Below, piece by piece: positions 52,844-61,141 of a DNA stretch of 64,000 nt; the stretch's first letter is position 1, and each line of letters starts with the position of its first letter. The DNA comes from Tepidibacillus fermentans. GTDB taxonomy: Bacteria > Bacillota > Bacilli > Tepidibacillales > Tepidibacillaceae. The translations under genes and the position numbers were made by a program. The stretch lies in contig NZ_SMAB01000001.1 in NCBI RefSeq assembly GCF_004342885.1, positions 216,338 to 280,337 of the forward strand, written 5' to 3'. The notes under the pieces are model-generated. The model did no database searches. It was not told where the DNA came from and was given only the letters and a program-made list of their open reading frames with translations.

Positions 52844-53389
52844 TTGGCCCAAAACAATTTCTTTGATATGATTCGGCAGATGGCTCAACAAAGTAGAACT
52901 AGACGTGGAAGACCAAGAGGTCCAATCCCCGGAAATAAAAATAAGGGTAATACTAGAAGACCTGGTCCGAGAGGTCCTGGTGGTTTCGGACCCGGCGGAC
53001 CCGGTGGTTTCGGACCTGGCGGACCTGGTGGTTTCGGACCTAGCGGACCTGATGGTTTCGGACCTGGCGGACCTGATGGTTTTGGACCTAGCGGACCTGG
53101 TGGTTTTGGACCTGGCGGACCTGGTGGTTTCGGACCTGGCGGACCTGATGGTTTCGGACCTGGCGGACCTGGTGGTTTCGGACCTGGCGGACCCGGTGGT
53201 TTTGGACCTGGCGGACCTGATGGTTTCGGACCTGGCGAACCTGATGGTTTCGGACCTAGCGGACCTGGTGGTTTTGGACCTGGCGGACCTGGTGGTTTTG
53301 GACCTGGCGGACCTGGTGGTTTTGGACCTGGCGGACCTGGACTAATGGGATTACCCCCAAAACCTGATGACGAAGATGATGAAAGATAG
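52844..53389 (+). CDS. Gly/Pro-rich octapeptide-repeat protein
   Basis: 181 residues. Short N-terminal helix (AQNNFFDMIRQMAQQ), a basic stretch (RTRRGRPRGP), then 15 copies of an eight-residue unit, GFGPGGPG with S, D or E substitutions, and an acidic end (DDEDDER). The repeats are not the Gly-X-Y of collagen. TTG start eight bases after AAAGGAGG; the frame extends upstream without a site. The opposite charges of the ends and the flexible core suggest self-association or a structural, perhaps spore-surface, role. An IS605-type right end begins at its stop codon. Confidence 0.7.
   Translation: MAQNNFFDMIRQMAQQSRTRRGRPRGPIPGNKNKGNTRRPGPRGPGGFGPGGPGGFGPGGPGGFGPSGPDGFGPGGPDGFGPSGPGGFGPGGPGGFGPGGPDGFGPGGPGGFGPGGPGGFGPGGPDGFGPGEPDGFGPSGPGGFGPGGPGGFGPGGPGGFGPGGPGLMGLPPKPDDEDDER
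52982..53341 (+). repeat. 24-base tandem repeat, 15 copies
   Basis: Unit GGTTTYGGACCYGGCGGACC plus four bases, repeated without interruption inside the Gly/Pro gene. The +1 frame also stays open through the repeats, an effect of the periodicity. Copy number is likely to vary between strains. Confidence 0.95.
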
Positions 53390-53703
53390 TGAACTACCCA
53401 CCACCTAAAGTGGTGGGGGCTTCCTATCCTTTAGAATTGGAACTTTCTTCAGCGAAGATTGGTATTTAAGTTTCCGCCTTACAATAGGTCACCCTTATTC
53501 GCTTGGGATGGTTCACACATCCATTATCCCTCACAGACTAAATCATCTTGGGAATACCTTCATAGGCTTGCCACAAGATGTTGAGGCTCCCGTTAAAGTC
53601 TGCATTTACATGGAAACCTTGGTTGGTCCGAAACAACCAAGGGGTAACACGCCTCGTTTTGTCGTAGTTTCCCTTAGTGATGGGCTGTTTGATTCCTCGT
53701 CTA
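53389..53703 (-). pseudogene. tnpB: TnpB (IS605/IS1341-type) C-terminal remnant with element right end
   Basis: From about 53703 the minus strand reads RGIKQPITKGNYDKTRR, VTPWLFRTNQGF, then VNADFNGSLNI, stopping at 53538. NADFNGSLNI is the third RuvC-type motif (catalytic Asp) of TnpB. Between the stop and 53389 lies the usual non-coding right-end region, finishing in a hairpin (CCACCACTTT...GGTGGTGGG) and GTAGTTCAC. This is where the omega RNA guide is encoded in active elements. The N-terminal nine tenths of TnpB and any TnpA are gone, so it is inactive. It separates the Gly/Pro gene and the lipoprotein gene. Confidence 0.8.
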
Positions 53704-54189
53704 TTTCAAATAGTTTTCTGTTATTGTTTCATCTAAGCGGATGAACATGTTAGTTCCACCATTTGCGCCACTCCCAGGTGTACCGTTACCTGGTGTTCCT
53801 GATCCGTTTCCTGGTCCTTGGTCACTTCCTGGTGTCATTCCTTCAGTTGGTGTGCCTAGCTTAGATTTGGTATCTTCAATCATTTTTAATTGTTCCTTAT
53901 TTAATAGATTTTCTGCATCCTTTAGCATTGTTTCTGCTAAATCTGGAGTTAATGGCATTCCTCCTACAACTGGATTAATAATGGTTAGAAGTTGTTCTGC
54001 TTGTTCCTTAGTAAGCTTTAATCCTTGAGGGGTTTCCCTCTCAATCCGACTTATACTAGCAAAGAATTTCGTCATATCCGTCGTTACATCTGCAGCTGTT
54101 GATGACGAACAACCGACAAACGTGGTTACAATTAGAACAATGAACAAAAACATACCTATTACTTTCTTGCTTTTTTTAAATTGATTCAT
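53701..54189 (-). CDS. putative lipoprotein, unknown
   Basis: 162 residues with a lipoprotein signal (hydrophobic FLFIVLIVTTFVGC; Cys about residue 27). The body is helical (KLTKEQAEQLLTIINPVV), followed by a Gly/Pro/Thr-rich tail. The helical part recalls small Bacillales proteins linked to ABC exporters. It lies four codons after the permease gene, last in the exporter operon. Its stop lies exactly at the edge of the TnpB remnant, so the native C-terminus may have been altered. Confidence 0.65.
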   Translation of the reverse strand: MNQFKKSKKVIGMFLFIVLIVTTFVGCSSSTAADVTTDMTKFFASISRIERETPQGLKLTKEQAEQLLTIINPVVGGMPLTPDLAETMLKDAENLLNKEQLKMIEDTKSKLGTPTEGMTPGSDQGPGNGSGTPGNGTPGSGANGGTNMFIRLDETITENYLK

Positions 54190-54207
54190 TTTCAATTCCC
54201 CCATTTT

Positions 54208-55377
54208 CTATTCATGTCGTAAAGCGACTATTGGATCTAGTTTTGATGCCTTTAATGCCGGGTAAATCCCAAAGAAGATGCCTACTAATACAGAGAACGA
54301 GAAGGATAATAGAATCGACCAAAATGAAACGATGGTTACCCAACCAAGTGACGAAGAGACGACCTTTGAAACAATAATTCCAATGATGATCCCTATAATT
54401 CCACCGGAAATACTTAAAATGATTGATTCAATAAGAAATTGAGATAAAATATCCCTTCTTTTGGCCCCAATGGCTTTGCGTATACCAATCTCTCTAGTAC
54501 GTTCGGTAACAGATACCAGCATTATATTCATAATTCCAATACCACCAACAAGTAAGGAAATTCCTGCAATGGCACCTAACATCATCGTTAATGTTTTACT
54601 CATCGAATCCATCGTTCCTAATAGCTGATCTTGACTAGTAATCTTCACAAGGTCTGGTTTTCCGAATTTCCCTTCAAAGATGGATGCAATTTCACTAATC
54701 GCAGCCTGAGATTGATCTGAGGAAGCGGTCTGTACATACATCGTATTCAGTTTTGTTGATCCAAATAATCGTTCTGCTGAACTAACGGGTATAAAAATAT
54801 AGTGATCTAGGTCTTGCCCCATCACTTCCCCTTTTGGCTCCATCACTCCAACTATAGAGTATCTTTGACCATCTATCGTGATGCTTTCTCCAATTGGACT
54901 TTGACCTGCAAACAATTCAGTTACCACATCTTGACCGACAATCGCTACCCGTTTTCGTTTTTCTACGTCCTCGATTGTGATGAATCTTCCTTGTTGAACA
55001 TGAAAGTTTCGAACATCCATATAGTTTTCATTCGTTCCTTCTACCGTCACTCCCAGCGTAGAATTTCCCCATTTTACATTCACCCCAGTTTTAAAAATCG
55101 ATGGAGCGACTTTAGAAATTAATTGTGATTTGTCAAATAACTTCATGTCATCTCTCGTAATCACGCCCCCCTGATTTCTCATTCCTGTAACAACAATCAA
55201 ATTTGTGCCAAGGCTTTCAATTTGCGAAGATACCTTTTTCGTAACACCTTGACCAATAGAAATCAGCGAGATCACCGCAGCAACACCAATAATCACTCCA
55301 AGGATCGTAAGTAACGACCGAATCTTGTTCCCTCTGATTCCAAGCCATGCAATACGTATACTCTCAAATAGATTCAT
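54208..55377 (-). CDS. yknZ: ABC exporter permease, MacB/YknZ-type
   Basis: 389 residues, FtsX/MacB fold: TM1 (about 20-42, with NKIRSLLTILGVIIGVAAVI), a large extracellular domain (about 45-265), then three helices (about 270-290, 325-350, 360-382). ERTREIGIRKAIGAKRRDI is the coupling motif that contacts the ATPase. Four-base overlap with the ATPase gene. With the ATPase and the membrane-fusion protein it forms a tripartite-like exporter; in B. subtilis YknXYZ protects against the SdpC toxin. Confidence 0.93.
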   Translation of the reverse strand: MNLFESIRIAWLGIRGNKIRSLLTILGVIIGVAAVISLISIGQGVTKKVSSQIESLGTNLIVVTGMRNQGGVITRDDMKLFDKSQLISKVAPSIFKTGVNVKWGNSTLGVTVEGTNENYMDVRNFHVQQGRFITIEDVEKRKRVAIVGQDVVTELFAGQSPIGESITIDGQRYSIVGVMEPKGEVMGQDLDHYIFIPVSSAERLFGSTKLNTMYVQTASSDQSQAAISEIASIFEGKFGKPDLVKITSQDQLLGTMDSMSKTLTMMLGAIAGISLLVGGIGIMNIMLVSVTERTREIGIRKAIGAKRRDILSQFLIESIILSISGGIIGIIIGIIVSKVVSSSLGWVTIVSFWSILLSFSFSVLVGIFFGIYPALKASKLDPIVALRHE

Positions 55378-56114
55378 CCAACCACCTCGCTGACTTGCAG
55401 TGTGGTCAATTGATACGCTGCATCTTTTCTTAATTCTTCTTGGATAAGCTTGTTTGTCATAATTTCACCATCTTTAACATGGATGATTCGACGACAATGC
55501 TCTGCAACGACCTCATCATGAGTTACGATTAAAATCGTCATTCCTTGACGGTTCAAATCCTGGAATATCGCCAAAATCTCTAATTCTGAGCGACTATCTA
55601 AGTTTCCAGTAGGCTCATCTGCTAGTAATACGGTAGGATTCCCTGCAATGGCTCTTGCTATAGCGACCCGTTGTTGCTGTCCTCCAGATAGCTCACTAGG
55701 GCGGTGATAGAGCCGTTCTTGTAATCCAACCTTTGTTAGTGCTTCTACTGCCCTTTCTCGTCTCTCACTACGACTTAATCCCCGATAGATTAATGGTAGC
55801 TCAACATTTTCAACGGCAGTTAATGTTGGCAATAGATTATAGTTTTGAAAGATAAATCCAAGATACTGATTACGAATCGATGCCAACGCATCATCCGAAA
55901 GCTGACTCACTTCATGTTCGCCAATAAAGTATTCTCCAGAAGTCGGTTTATCCAAGCAACCCAAAATATTCATCAATGTTGATTTTCCTGAACCTGACGG
56001 TCCCATGATCGCTACAAAATCGCCTTCCTTCACATGAACATCGATGTTCTTTAGAGCATAAAACTCTGTATCGCCCATCCCATAGACCTTGTTGATGTTA
56101 TTTAAGCGTAACAT
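55374..56114 (-). CDS. yknY: ABC exporter ATPase, MacB/YknY-type
   Basis: 246 residues. Walker A GPSGSGKSTL (about 37-46), Q-loop FIFQNYNLLP, signature LSGGQQQRVAIARAI, Walker B VLLADEPTGNLD, switch His in IVTHD. This is the LolD/MacB/FtsE-like family that powers FtsX-type permeases. The start ATG follows the fusion-protein stop within a few bases. Same operon as the permease. Confidence 0.96.
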   Translation of the reverse strand: MLRLNNINKVYGMGDTEFYALKNIDVHVKEGDFVAIMGPSGSGKSTLMNILGCLDKPTSGEYFIGEHEVSQLSDDALASIRNQYLGFIFQNYNLLPTLTAVENVELPLIYRGLSRSERRERAVEALTKVGLQERLYHRPSELSGGQQQRVAIARAIAGNPTVLLADEPTGNLDSRSELEILAIFQDLNRQGMTILIVTHDEVVAEHCRRIIHVKDGEIMTNKLIQEELRKDAAYQLTTLQVSEVVG

Positions 56115-56117
56115 AAT

Positions 56118-57752
56118 CTACTTTCTCCCTCCTCCACCATTGATACCTGGAACGGTAACATTAGAAGGAACGAGAGAAGAATTAGATGACGTTGTACCAG
56201 AGGATGAAGACGTTGTGGGTGTAACGACAGCCGTGACGACAACATCTGTCTCTAATAATCCACTTTTAATCTCAGTCATCGTATCGTTGCTAATACCCAC
56301 CTCTACAGGCTTCATCTTGATCAAATCACCATTCATGACCCGAACAGATTTCCCATCTTTTACTTCAATCACACTAGAGTTAGGGACCATTAAAACATTT
56401 TCTGCTTTCGCCACAATGATTGAAGCATCCACTGTCATTCCCGCTTTTACTTTTTCATTGGCAGGGAAAATAATCGTCACTTTATAGGTTGTTACGCCAT
56501 CTTTCACAATTCCAGTTGTCGAAATGGAGCTAACTTTTCCAATAATCGTTTCCCCTAGTAAAGCTTGAATGGTTAGATTTGCTTCTTGGCCAACTGCTAC
56601 CTTCGCAATATCCACTTCATCGACCTCAATATTTGCTACTAGATCATTGCTTTCAATCTTTGCGATTCCGCTACTTCCACCTGCATTAGATGGAGCTATG
56701 GCTTGCCCTTCTGCTATCGATAGATCGCGGATAATTCCTGCAATCGGTGCCTTTTGAATTAGGGAGTCTTTTTCTTTCTCTAGTTGATCAATTTTTAATT
56801 GGATATTGGAAATATTTAATTTTTGACTTTCAATATCATTGATTAAAGAAGGATTACTAATTTTTATAATCGGTGTTCCCTTTTTAACATAGGTATCATT
56901 GTTCACATATAGTTTTTCTACATTTCCGCTTACCTTGGAAAAGACCATAACTTCATCAGATACATATTCATATTGCCCTTTTGCATCTTCAATCGGTTCT
57001 GCTGCTGTTTGAATGACTGCTGTTCCTTTTAACCCTTTTTCCAGATTTCCAGGGTTATTGACGGTAACCCAAACCTCAGTATTGAAGATTCGTTCAACCT
57101 TCCCAATAACTTTACTTATTCCATCATCAGATTGGATTTCTGCCACTTGACCTACTTTTACATCAGTTATTCTTTCAACAGGAACATTCGCAATGAATCT
57201 CATTATTGATTTATTTTGAATTGTAGCAATGCTACTACTTGCTCCTGTACTTCCACCAACTGGCGAACCTGTCTGAACATTATAGTGAATATAACCATCA
57301 GCTGGTGCATAAATCGTTAATAGTCGATCAACAGTCACCTTATTCACATTACTTACAGTAGTCTGTAATAAATCGGCTAACTTTATCTGAGCGCTTTTCA
57401 ACTCATTCTTTGCTTGATTGATCTGATTTTGTAAACTGCTATCGTCTACAGCAAAAAGTGGATCACCTGCTTCAACCTTTGCACCTTCTTGAACATAAAT
57501 CTTAGTAACTGTCCCATTTACTGTAGGCGTAATATCCATTTGGTTCCCATATTCAATAACGCCTGAACTATCCACCGTAACCGTAAGATCACCTTTCTTA
57601 ACCTTGCTTGTCTGGTAGGATACTGCTGCTACATTTTCTTGAGCAGTAAGATAATAATAGCTAAATCCCCCACCTGATAATAGAACAACTGCACTTAGGA
57701 CTATAATCGTTAATCGTTTTTTCGTCTTCCATTTTTCTAACCTTTTCTTCAA
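56118..57752 (-). CDS. yknX: membrane-fusion protein (YknX/MacA/HlyD-type)
   Basis: About 544 residues, longer than MacA (about 370). One N-terminal helix (about 15-38), a first lipoyl half-motif (GTVTKIYVQEGAKVEAGDPL), a short coiled coil, a second biotinyl-lipoyl-like region (GNVEKLYVNNDTYVKKGTPI), another helical hairpin and the beta-barrel domain, ending in a Ser/Thr-rich stretch and GINGGGGRK. The doubled lipoyl/hairpin arrangement explains the extra length. TTG start after GGAGGG. First gene of the exporter operon. Confidence 0.88.
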   Translation of the reverse strand: MKKRLEKWKTKKRLTIIVLSAVVLLSGGGFSYYYLTAQENVAAVSYQTSKVKKGDLTVTVDSSGVIEYGNQMDITPTVNGTVTKIYVQEGAKVEAGDPLFAVDDSSLQNQINQAKNELKSAQIKLADLLQTTVSNVNKVTVDRLLTIYAPADGYIHYNVQTGSPVGGSTGASSSIATIQNKSIMRFIANVPVERITDVKVGQVAEIQSDDGISKVIGKVERIFNTEVWVTVNNPGNLEKGLKGTAVIQTAAEPIEDAKGQYEYVSDEVMVFSKVSGNVEKLYVNNDTYVKKGTPIIKISNPSLINDIESQKLNISNIQLKIDQLEKEKDSLIQKAPIAGIIRDLSIAEGQAIAPSNAGGSSGIAKIESNDLVANIEVDEVDIAKVAVGQEANLTIQALLGETIIGKVSSISTTGIVKDGVTTYKVTIIFPANEKVKAGMTVDASIIVAKAENVLMVPNSSVIEVKDGKSVRVMNGDLIKMKPVEVGISNDTMTEIKSGLLETDVVVTAVVTPTTSSSSGTTSSNSSLVPSNVTVPGINGGGGRK

Positions 57753-57786
57753 ATTCGATCCCTCCATTCTTATCCATCAGCTACGC

Positions 57787-58281
57787 TTAATCTATCATTT
57801 TCTTTTCACAAAAGTTTCTAGAAGTTGTTAAGAAAGTATTAAGATTGAAAAAGGCCTTGGCAATGCAAAGTAATTTATCCAAGTAGAATGAGAATCCAAG
57901 AAATTTCCTTTTGGATACAAGGTCTACGGCACTCTTATTTTCATTCACCTTCAATTTTAGGAGATCTTCAATGATTTTCCTTATGTTCCTCATTACTCTG
58001 TTGCAAGCCTTTTCACTTTTATCGTAGATATTACAATCATCAGCAAGCAACATAAACTAAGTCCCCGTTTCCCCAATTCTTTGTCGACTTCATCAAGAAG
58101 AATGTTAGCTAGTAATGGACTTAATGAACCACCTCGCGGTGGACACCCTTGTCCGTAAGCATTTCCCCATAGTGCGAGATGATTCAGCTCGCTAGCAATC
58201 CGCTTAATTAAGCTAGCGGTTGGCACTACCAGCCTCCGTATCGGACTTTCAACGACTAGTTTTCGCCCATGCTGGGCGCAC
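57787..58281 (-). mobile_element. group IIC intron remnant (5' end fused to RT fragment)
   Basis: The minus strand begins at 58281 with GTGCGCCCAGCATGGGCGC and GTCGGTGAAAGTCCGA, the recognisable 5' end of a group IIC intron RNA. After about 65 bases it joins directly to the reverse-transcriptase gene inside domain 4 (CPPRGGSLSPLLANILLDE), then, in another frame, ADDCNIYDKSEKACNRVM and KSAVDLVSKRKFLGFSFY. The YADD box reads LADD. Domains I-IV, the N-terminal half of RT, and domains V/VI are lost. It sits directly behind a hairpin terminator, the target preferred by group IIC introns. Confidence 0.85.
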
Positions 58282-58282
58282 G

Positions 58283-58314
58283 AAAAAAAGGATGGAATCT
58301 ACTCCATCCTTTTT
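58283..58314 (-). terminator. terminator targeted by a group IIC intron
   Basis: AAGGATGGA/TCCATCCTT stem with a six-base loop and TTTTTTT on the minus strand, next to the intron start. It probably ended the lipoprotein gene to its right. Confidence 0.85.
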
Positions 58315-58451
58315 CTTTAATACATTCTCTTCAATTTAAACTATCCTTTTCAAAATGCTGCATTTTTCAAAGTGTATTCTCTTTAAGACCGTTCAAACAT
58401 CGTCAAAGATAACTGTCTCCAATAGTTCTCTAAGTGTGTGGTGACAGTTAC

Positions 58452-59432
58452 CTATTTTAAACCGAAGTTCTTTTTGGCTTCTTCATTAACGATTAAGGTT
58501 ACCTCTTTGATTCCCTCAACAGGAATATTCTTTGGAGATTCACCTTTGAGAATTTTGGCTGCCATTTCTCCAGTTTGAACCCCAATCATAAATTGATCTA
58601 TTCCGTAAGTGGCTACTGCTCCTCGTTTTACAGAGTCCCCATCGGATGCAAATAATGGAATCTTTGCTTCTTTTGCAACTTTCAACACGGCATCCAAAGC
58701 AGAAACAATCATATTATCATTCAGAATAAAAAGTGCATCAACTTTATCGATGAGTGACGCAGTTCCTAGACTCACTTCTGAAGTAGAGGTTACTCCTGCT
58801 TCCACAATTTTGATGCCTTTTGCTTCTGCAGCCTTCTTCGCTGCTCCTAACTGAACTTCTGCATTTACTTCACCTGAATTATATACGATACCAATCGCTT
58901 TTACATCTGGTACCATTTCTTTGATTAAATCAATTTGCTTTTCAATGGGAACCATATCAGAGGTTCCAGTAATGTTTTCTCCAGGTTGGTCAAAGGCTTT
59001 CACCAAACCAGCAGCAACCGGATCGGTAACCGCAGAGAATACAACTGGAATGTTCTTTTTTGCCTGTTCAGTTGCTTGAAAAGCAGCTTGTGCAGATGGT
59101 GTGGTTATCGCAATGATCATATTTACTTTATCGGTAACGAATTTTTGTGCAATTGTAGTCGCTACATTTCGATCTCCTTGAGCATTCCGATAATCTACGA
59201 TGATGTTCTTGCCATCTTCAAAACCGTTATCTGCTAATCCTTTTAATATACCTTCACGAATCGAATCTAAAGAGGGATGCTCCACAATTTGTGTAATTCC
59301 AATCTTGAGTGGTACTGCATTTGAAGAATCATCCTTTACCGACGAATTCTCCGGTTGGGTTTCTTTCACGCATCCAGTAAATAGCGATAAAACCATAATA
59401 AGACTAATTACAATAAATAAACCTCTTCTCAT
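58452..59432 (-). CDS. lipoprotein substrate-binding protein, TrpX/ABC_sub_bind-type
   Basis: 326 residues with a lipoprotein signal (VLSLFTGC). Two-lobed periplasmic-binding fold of the type often annotated as TrpX-like or ABC_sub_bind (SIREGILKGLADNGFEDGKN, NIPVVFSAVTDPVAAGLV, GIVYNSGEVNAEVQL, LFASDGDSVKRGAVATYGID). Such proteins feed an ABC importer with tryptophan/tyrosine or related aromatics. No permease or ATPase gene is adjacent, and I see no T-box upstream. Start after GGAGGAGAGTTTAG. Confidence 0.88.
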   Translation of the reverse strand: MRRGLFIVISLIMVLSLFTGCVKETQPENSSVKDDSSNAVPLKIGITQIVEHPSLDSIREGILKGLADNGFEDGKNIIVDYRNAQGDRNVATTIAQKFVTDKVNMIIAITTPSAQAAFQATEQAKKNIPVVFSAVTDPVAAGLVKAFDQPGENITGTSDMVPIEKQIDLIKEMVPDVKAIGIVYNSGEVNAEVQLGAAKKAAEAKGIKIVEAGVTSTSEVSLGTASLIDKVDALFILNDNMIVSALDAVLKVAKEAKIPLFASDGDSVKRGAVATYGIDQFMIGVQTGEMAAKILKGESPKNIPVEGIKEVTLIVNEEAKKNFGLK

Positions 59433-59736
59433 CTAAACTCTCCTCCATTTTCTCCTCATTGGCTCTTTGCCAATTCTCAACTCTAACATAACATCTTCTA
59501 TTCTGTTGGTTTTTAATATAGCACAGAATTAAAATTTCGTAAATAAGTATAATCATTGAAAAAAAATAGAGAACATTATTCTTTATAACCATTGATTTTA
59601 TACCCTGAACCATGAAAAAAACGCCAGGTTCAAGTTAATAGACGATTCGCTTAAAATTGTATATTCTATATTTCAAAACTTATTGATAACCTTGTAAATG
59701 CTTATTTATTTAGAAATTTACCTAAATTGCAATAAT
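59433..59736. other. intergenic, nothing recognised
   Basis: AT-rich region between the binding-protein gene and the MITE. No open frame with a ribosome site and no T-box or other riboswitch-like conserved block. A weak hairpin-like stretch lies near 59612-59634. Confidence 0.4.
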
Positions 59737-59988
59737 AAATGCAACAAAATATAAAATACCAAATCCAGTAAGATTAAGCGACATTTTGCAATTCTTTTAG
59801 AAATAGATCATTTGGTGTCTTGCAGCCATTTGACCTCGTTCATATGGAGTGAGATGTTTGAAATGACGTTTCTTTGTGTTATGATTAGAATAAGCCATCG
59901 GTAAATCCTCCTGTTATGTATGGTTTTGGACGACTTAATCATAACGGATTTACCATGGCGTTTTCTATATATTTATTTTGTTGCATTT
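59737..59988 (-). mobile_element. IS30-derived MITE
   Basis: 252 bases with perfect 14-base terminal inverted repeats (AAATGCAACAAAAT at the left, its complement at the right). Inside, the minus strand encodes the first 33 residues of an IS30-type transposase (MAYSNHNTKKRHFKHLTPYE..., 59797-59898) with an AGGAGG ribosome site, then stops. The central part of the element was deleted. The same transposase start is found at 6.0 kb. Confidence 0.75.
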
Positions 59989-60100
59989 AATTTTACAATG
60001 AACTCTTAAAAATTAATTAACAAAAAGTGTTCAAAATTACTTGACGGTTACAATTATTCATTTTTTATGGATTTTTATAGAATTAAAGGCAGGCAAATAA

Positions 60101-60165
60101 CGGTTGGCACTACCAGCCCCCGTATCGGACTTTCACCGACTAGTTTGCGCCCATGCTGGGCGCAC
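60101..60165 (-). mobile_element. group IIC intron 5'-end fragment
   Basis: 65 bases almost identical to 58217-58281: on the minus strand GTGCGCCCAGCATGGGCGC, then CTAGTCGGTGAAAGTCCGA and GGCTGGTAGTGCCAACCG. Nothing of the rest of an intron follows. Like the other copy it starts directly after a terminator hairpin. Confidence 0.8.
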
Positions 60166-60166
60166 A

Positions 60167-60197
60167 TAAAAAAAGTGACTGAATCTAACTCAGTCAC
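60167..60197 (-). terminator. terminator of the secreted-protein gene, with intron fragment behind it
   Basis: GTGACTGA/TCAGTCAC stem with a seven-base loop and TTTTTTTAT on the minus strand, 44 bases past the stop. Confidence 0.88.
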
Positions 60198-60240
60198 TCA
60201 ATAAAAAGGGGGTCATTGATTAACATACAGTATTCTCTTA

Positions 60241-60720
60241 TTATCTAAAATTTCTCATTCCTTGAAAATTGTTGCTTTGTCGATTTGCATTTCCATATGG
60301 ATTCACTTGGTTCATATATTCTTGCATTTTACCATAATCGACATTTTGTTTGCTCATAAAATCATTCATCTGTTCAAAACTAGCCCCTGAATTCATCAGC
60401 TTGTACATCTCGTTTACATCAATACCTTGTTGTTCCATAACTTTTTGAGCTTGTTCAACGTTGATTCCTTGCTGTTCCATAATTTTTTTTGCTTGTTCTA
60501 CATTAGGTATAGCTCTATTTTTTTGCGACTCGGATGGAACTGTTGGTAACTCATAGTTCATTGGCTGTGTTTCAACCCGATCACTTACATTTCGCTGAAT
60601 CGATTGCTCTTTATTCGTGAGTAGTGGTGAATTGAATTGTGCATAACTGACATAAGCCATTGTACCTCCACCAAGAACTAATGCTGCAGCCAAAATACCT
60701 GTTACAATCTTTTTCTTCAT
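60241..60720 (-). CDS. secreted protein with repeated helix, unknown
   Basis: 159 residues. Signal peptide (VTGILAAALVLGGGTMAYVSYA, cut near residue 27). The mature part is Gln/Asn/Met-rich and carries a tandem repeat NVEQAKKIMEQQGI / NVEQAQKVMEQQGI (about 72-99), then two related helices (FEQMNDFMSKQNV, KMQEYMNQV) and an RQSNNFQGM end. A frameshifted small gene at 62.7 kb ends in a similar NNFQ. Such small Met/Gln-rich exported proteins occur near SHOCT genes in Bacillales. Unknown role. Confidence 0.7.
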   Translation of the reverse strand: MKKKIVTGILAAALVLGGGTMAYVSYAQFNSPLLTNKEQSIQRNVSDRVETQPMNYELPTVPSESQKNRAIPNVEQAKKIMEQQGINVEQAQKVMEQQGIDVNEMYKLMNSGASFEQMNDFMSKQNVDYGKMQEYMNQVNPYGNANRQSNNFQGMRNFR

Positions 60721-60759
60721 AATTGTTTTCTCTCCTTATCGTCACTTTTTACTTCTAAA

Positions 60760-60987
60760 CTATTGCTCAATTAAAACTCGTTTCATTTTTTGATATTCTT
60801 CTTCAGAAATTTCGCCCTTTACATATCTTTTTTGTAAAATACCCAAGGCACTTTCATCTTGATTCAATGTCCCACTAACATGTTGATGATGTTGCATATT
60901 CGAGGGTTCAGATCGATGATCATACTCCATTGGTCTTTGCATTGGGCCATAATATCCTACATGAAAACGTCCAAATGGACCACACAT
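60760..60987 (-). CDS. SHOCT-domain small protein
   Basis: 75 residues. C-terminal SHOCT (short C-terminal) motif ALGILQKRYVKGEISEEEYQ; the N-terminal half is Gly/Pro/His/Met-rich. AAGGAGG runs into the first ATG, so the start seven bases later (MCGPFG) is more likely. SHOCT domains are thought to mediate oligomerisation or lipid-linked interactions. The His/Met-rich half may bind metal (inference). 40 bases upstream of the secreted-protein gene; probably one operon. Confidence 0.75.
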   Translation of the reverse strand: MCGPFGRFHVGYYGPMQRPMEYDHRSEPSNMQHHQHVSGTLNQDESALGILQKRYVKGEISEEEYQKMKRVLIEQ

Positions 60988-61141
60988 TTTCATTCCTCCT
61001 TAAAAAATTTACTTTGTTCTCCCTTACGTAAATAAGGATAAACAATAAATGTGCAGAAAAAATGAAGATCTATTCATTGCGATACTTATTTGTTTGTGAT
61101 AATTTTTAAATAACTTATACATAATGAAGGAGTGGAAAATC

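Noticed and set aside
52982..53341. Regular 24-base repeats considered as a CRISPR array
   Set aside because: There are no unique spacers; the repeats are contiguous and code for protein.
52905..53345. Second long open frame through the Gly/Pro repeat (Asp/Leu/Val repeats)
   Set aside because: Follows automatically from a 24-base repeat without stops in that frame; the +0 frame has the ribosome site and sensible ends.
59433..59640. T-box or other riboswitch before the TrpX-like gene
   Set aside because: No T-box core sequence or terminator/antiterminator pair could be found.
61020..61141. SAM riboswitch before luxS
   Set aside because: The leader is short and AT-rich, without S-box conserved elements.
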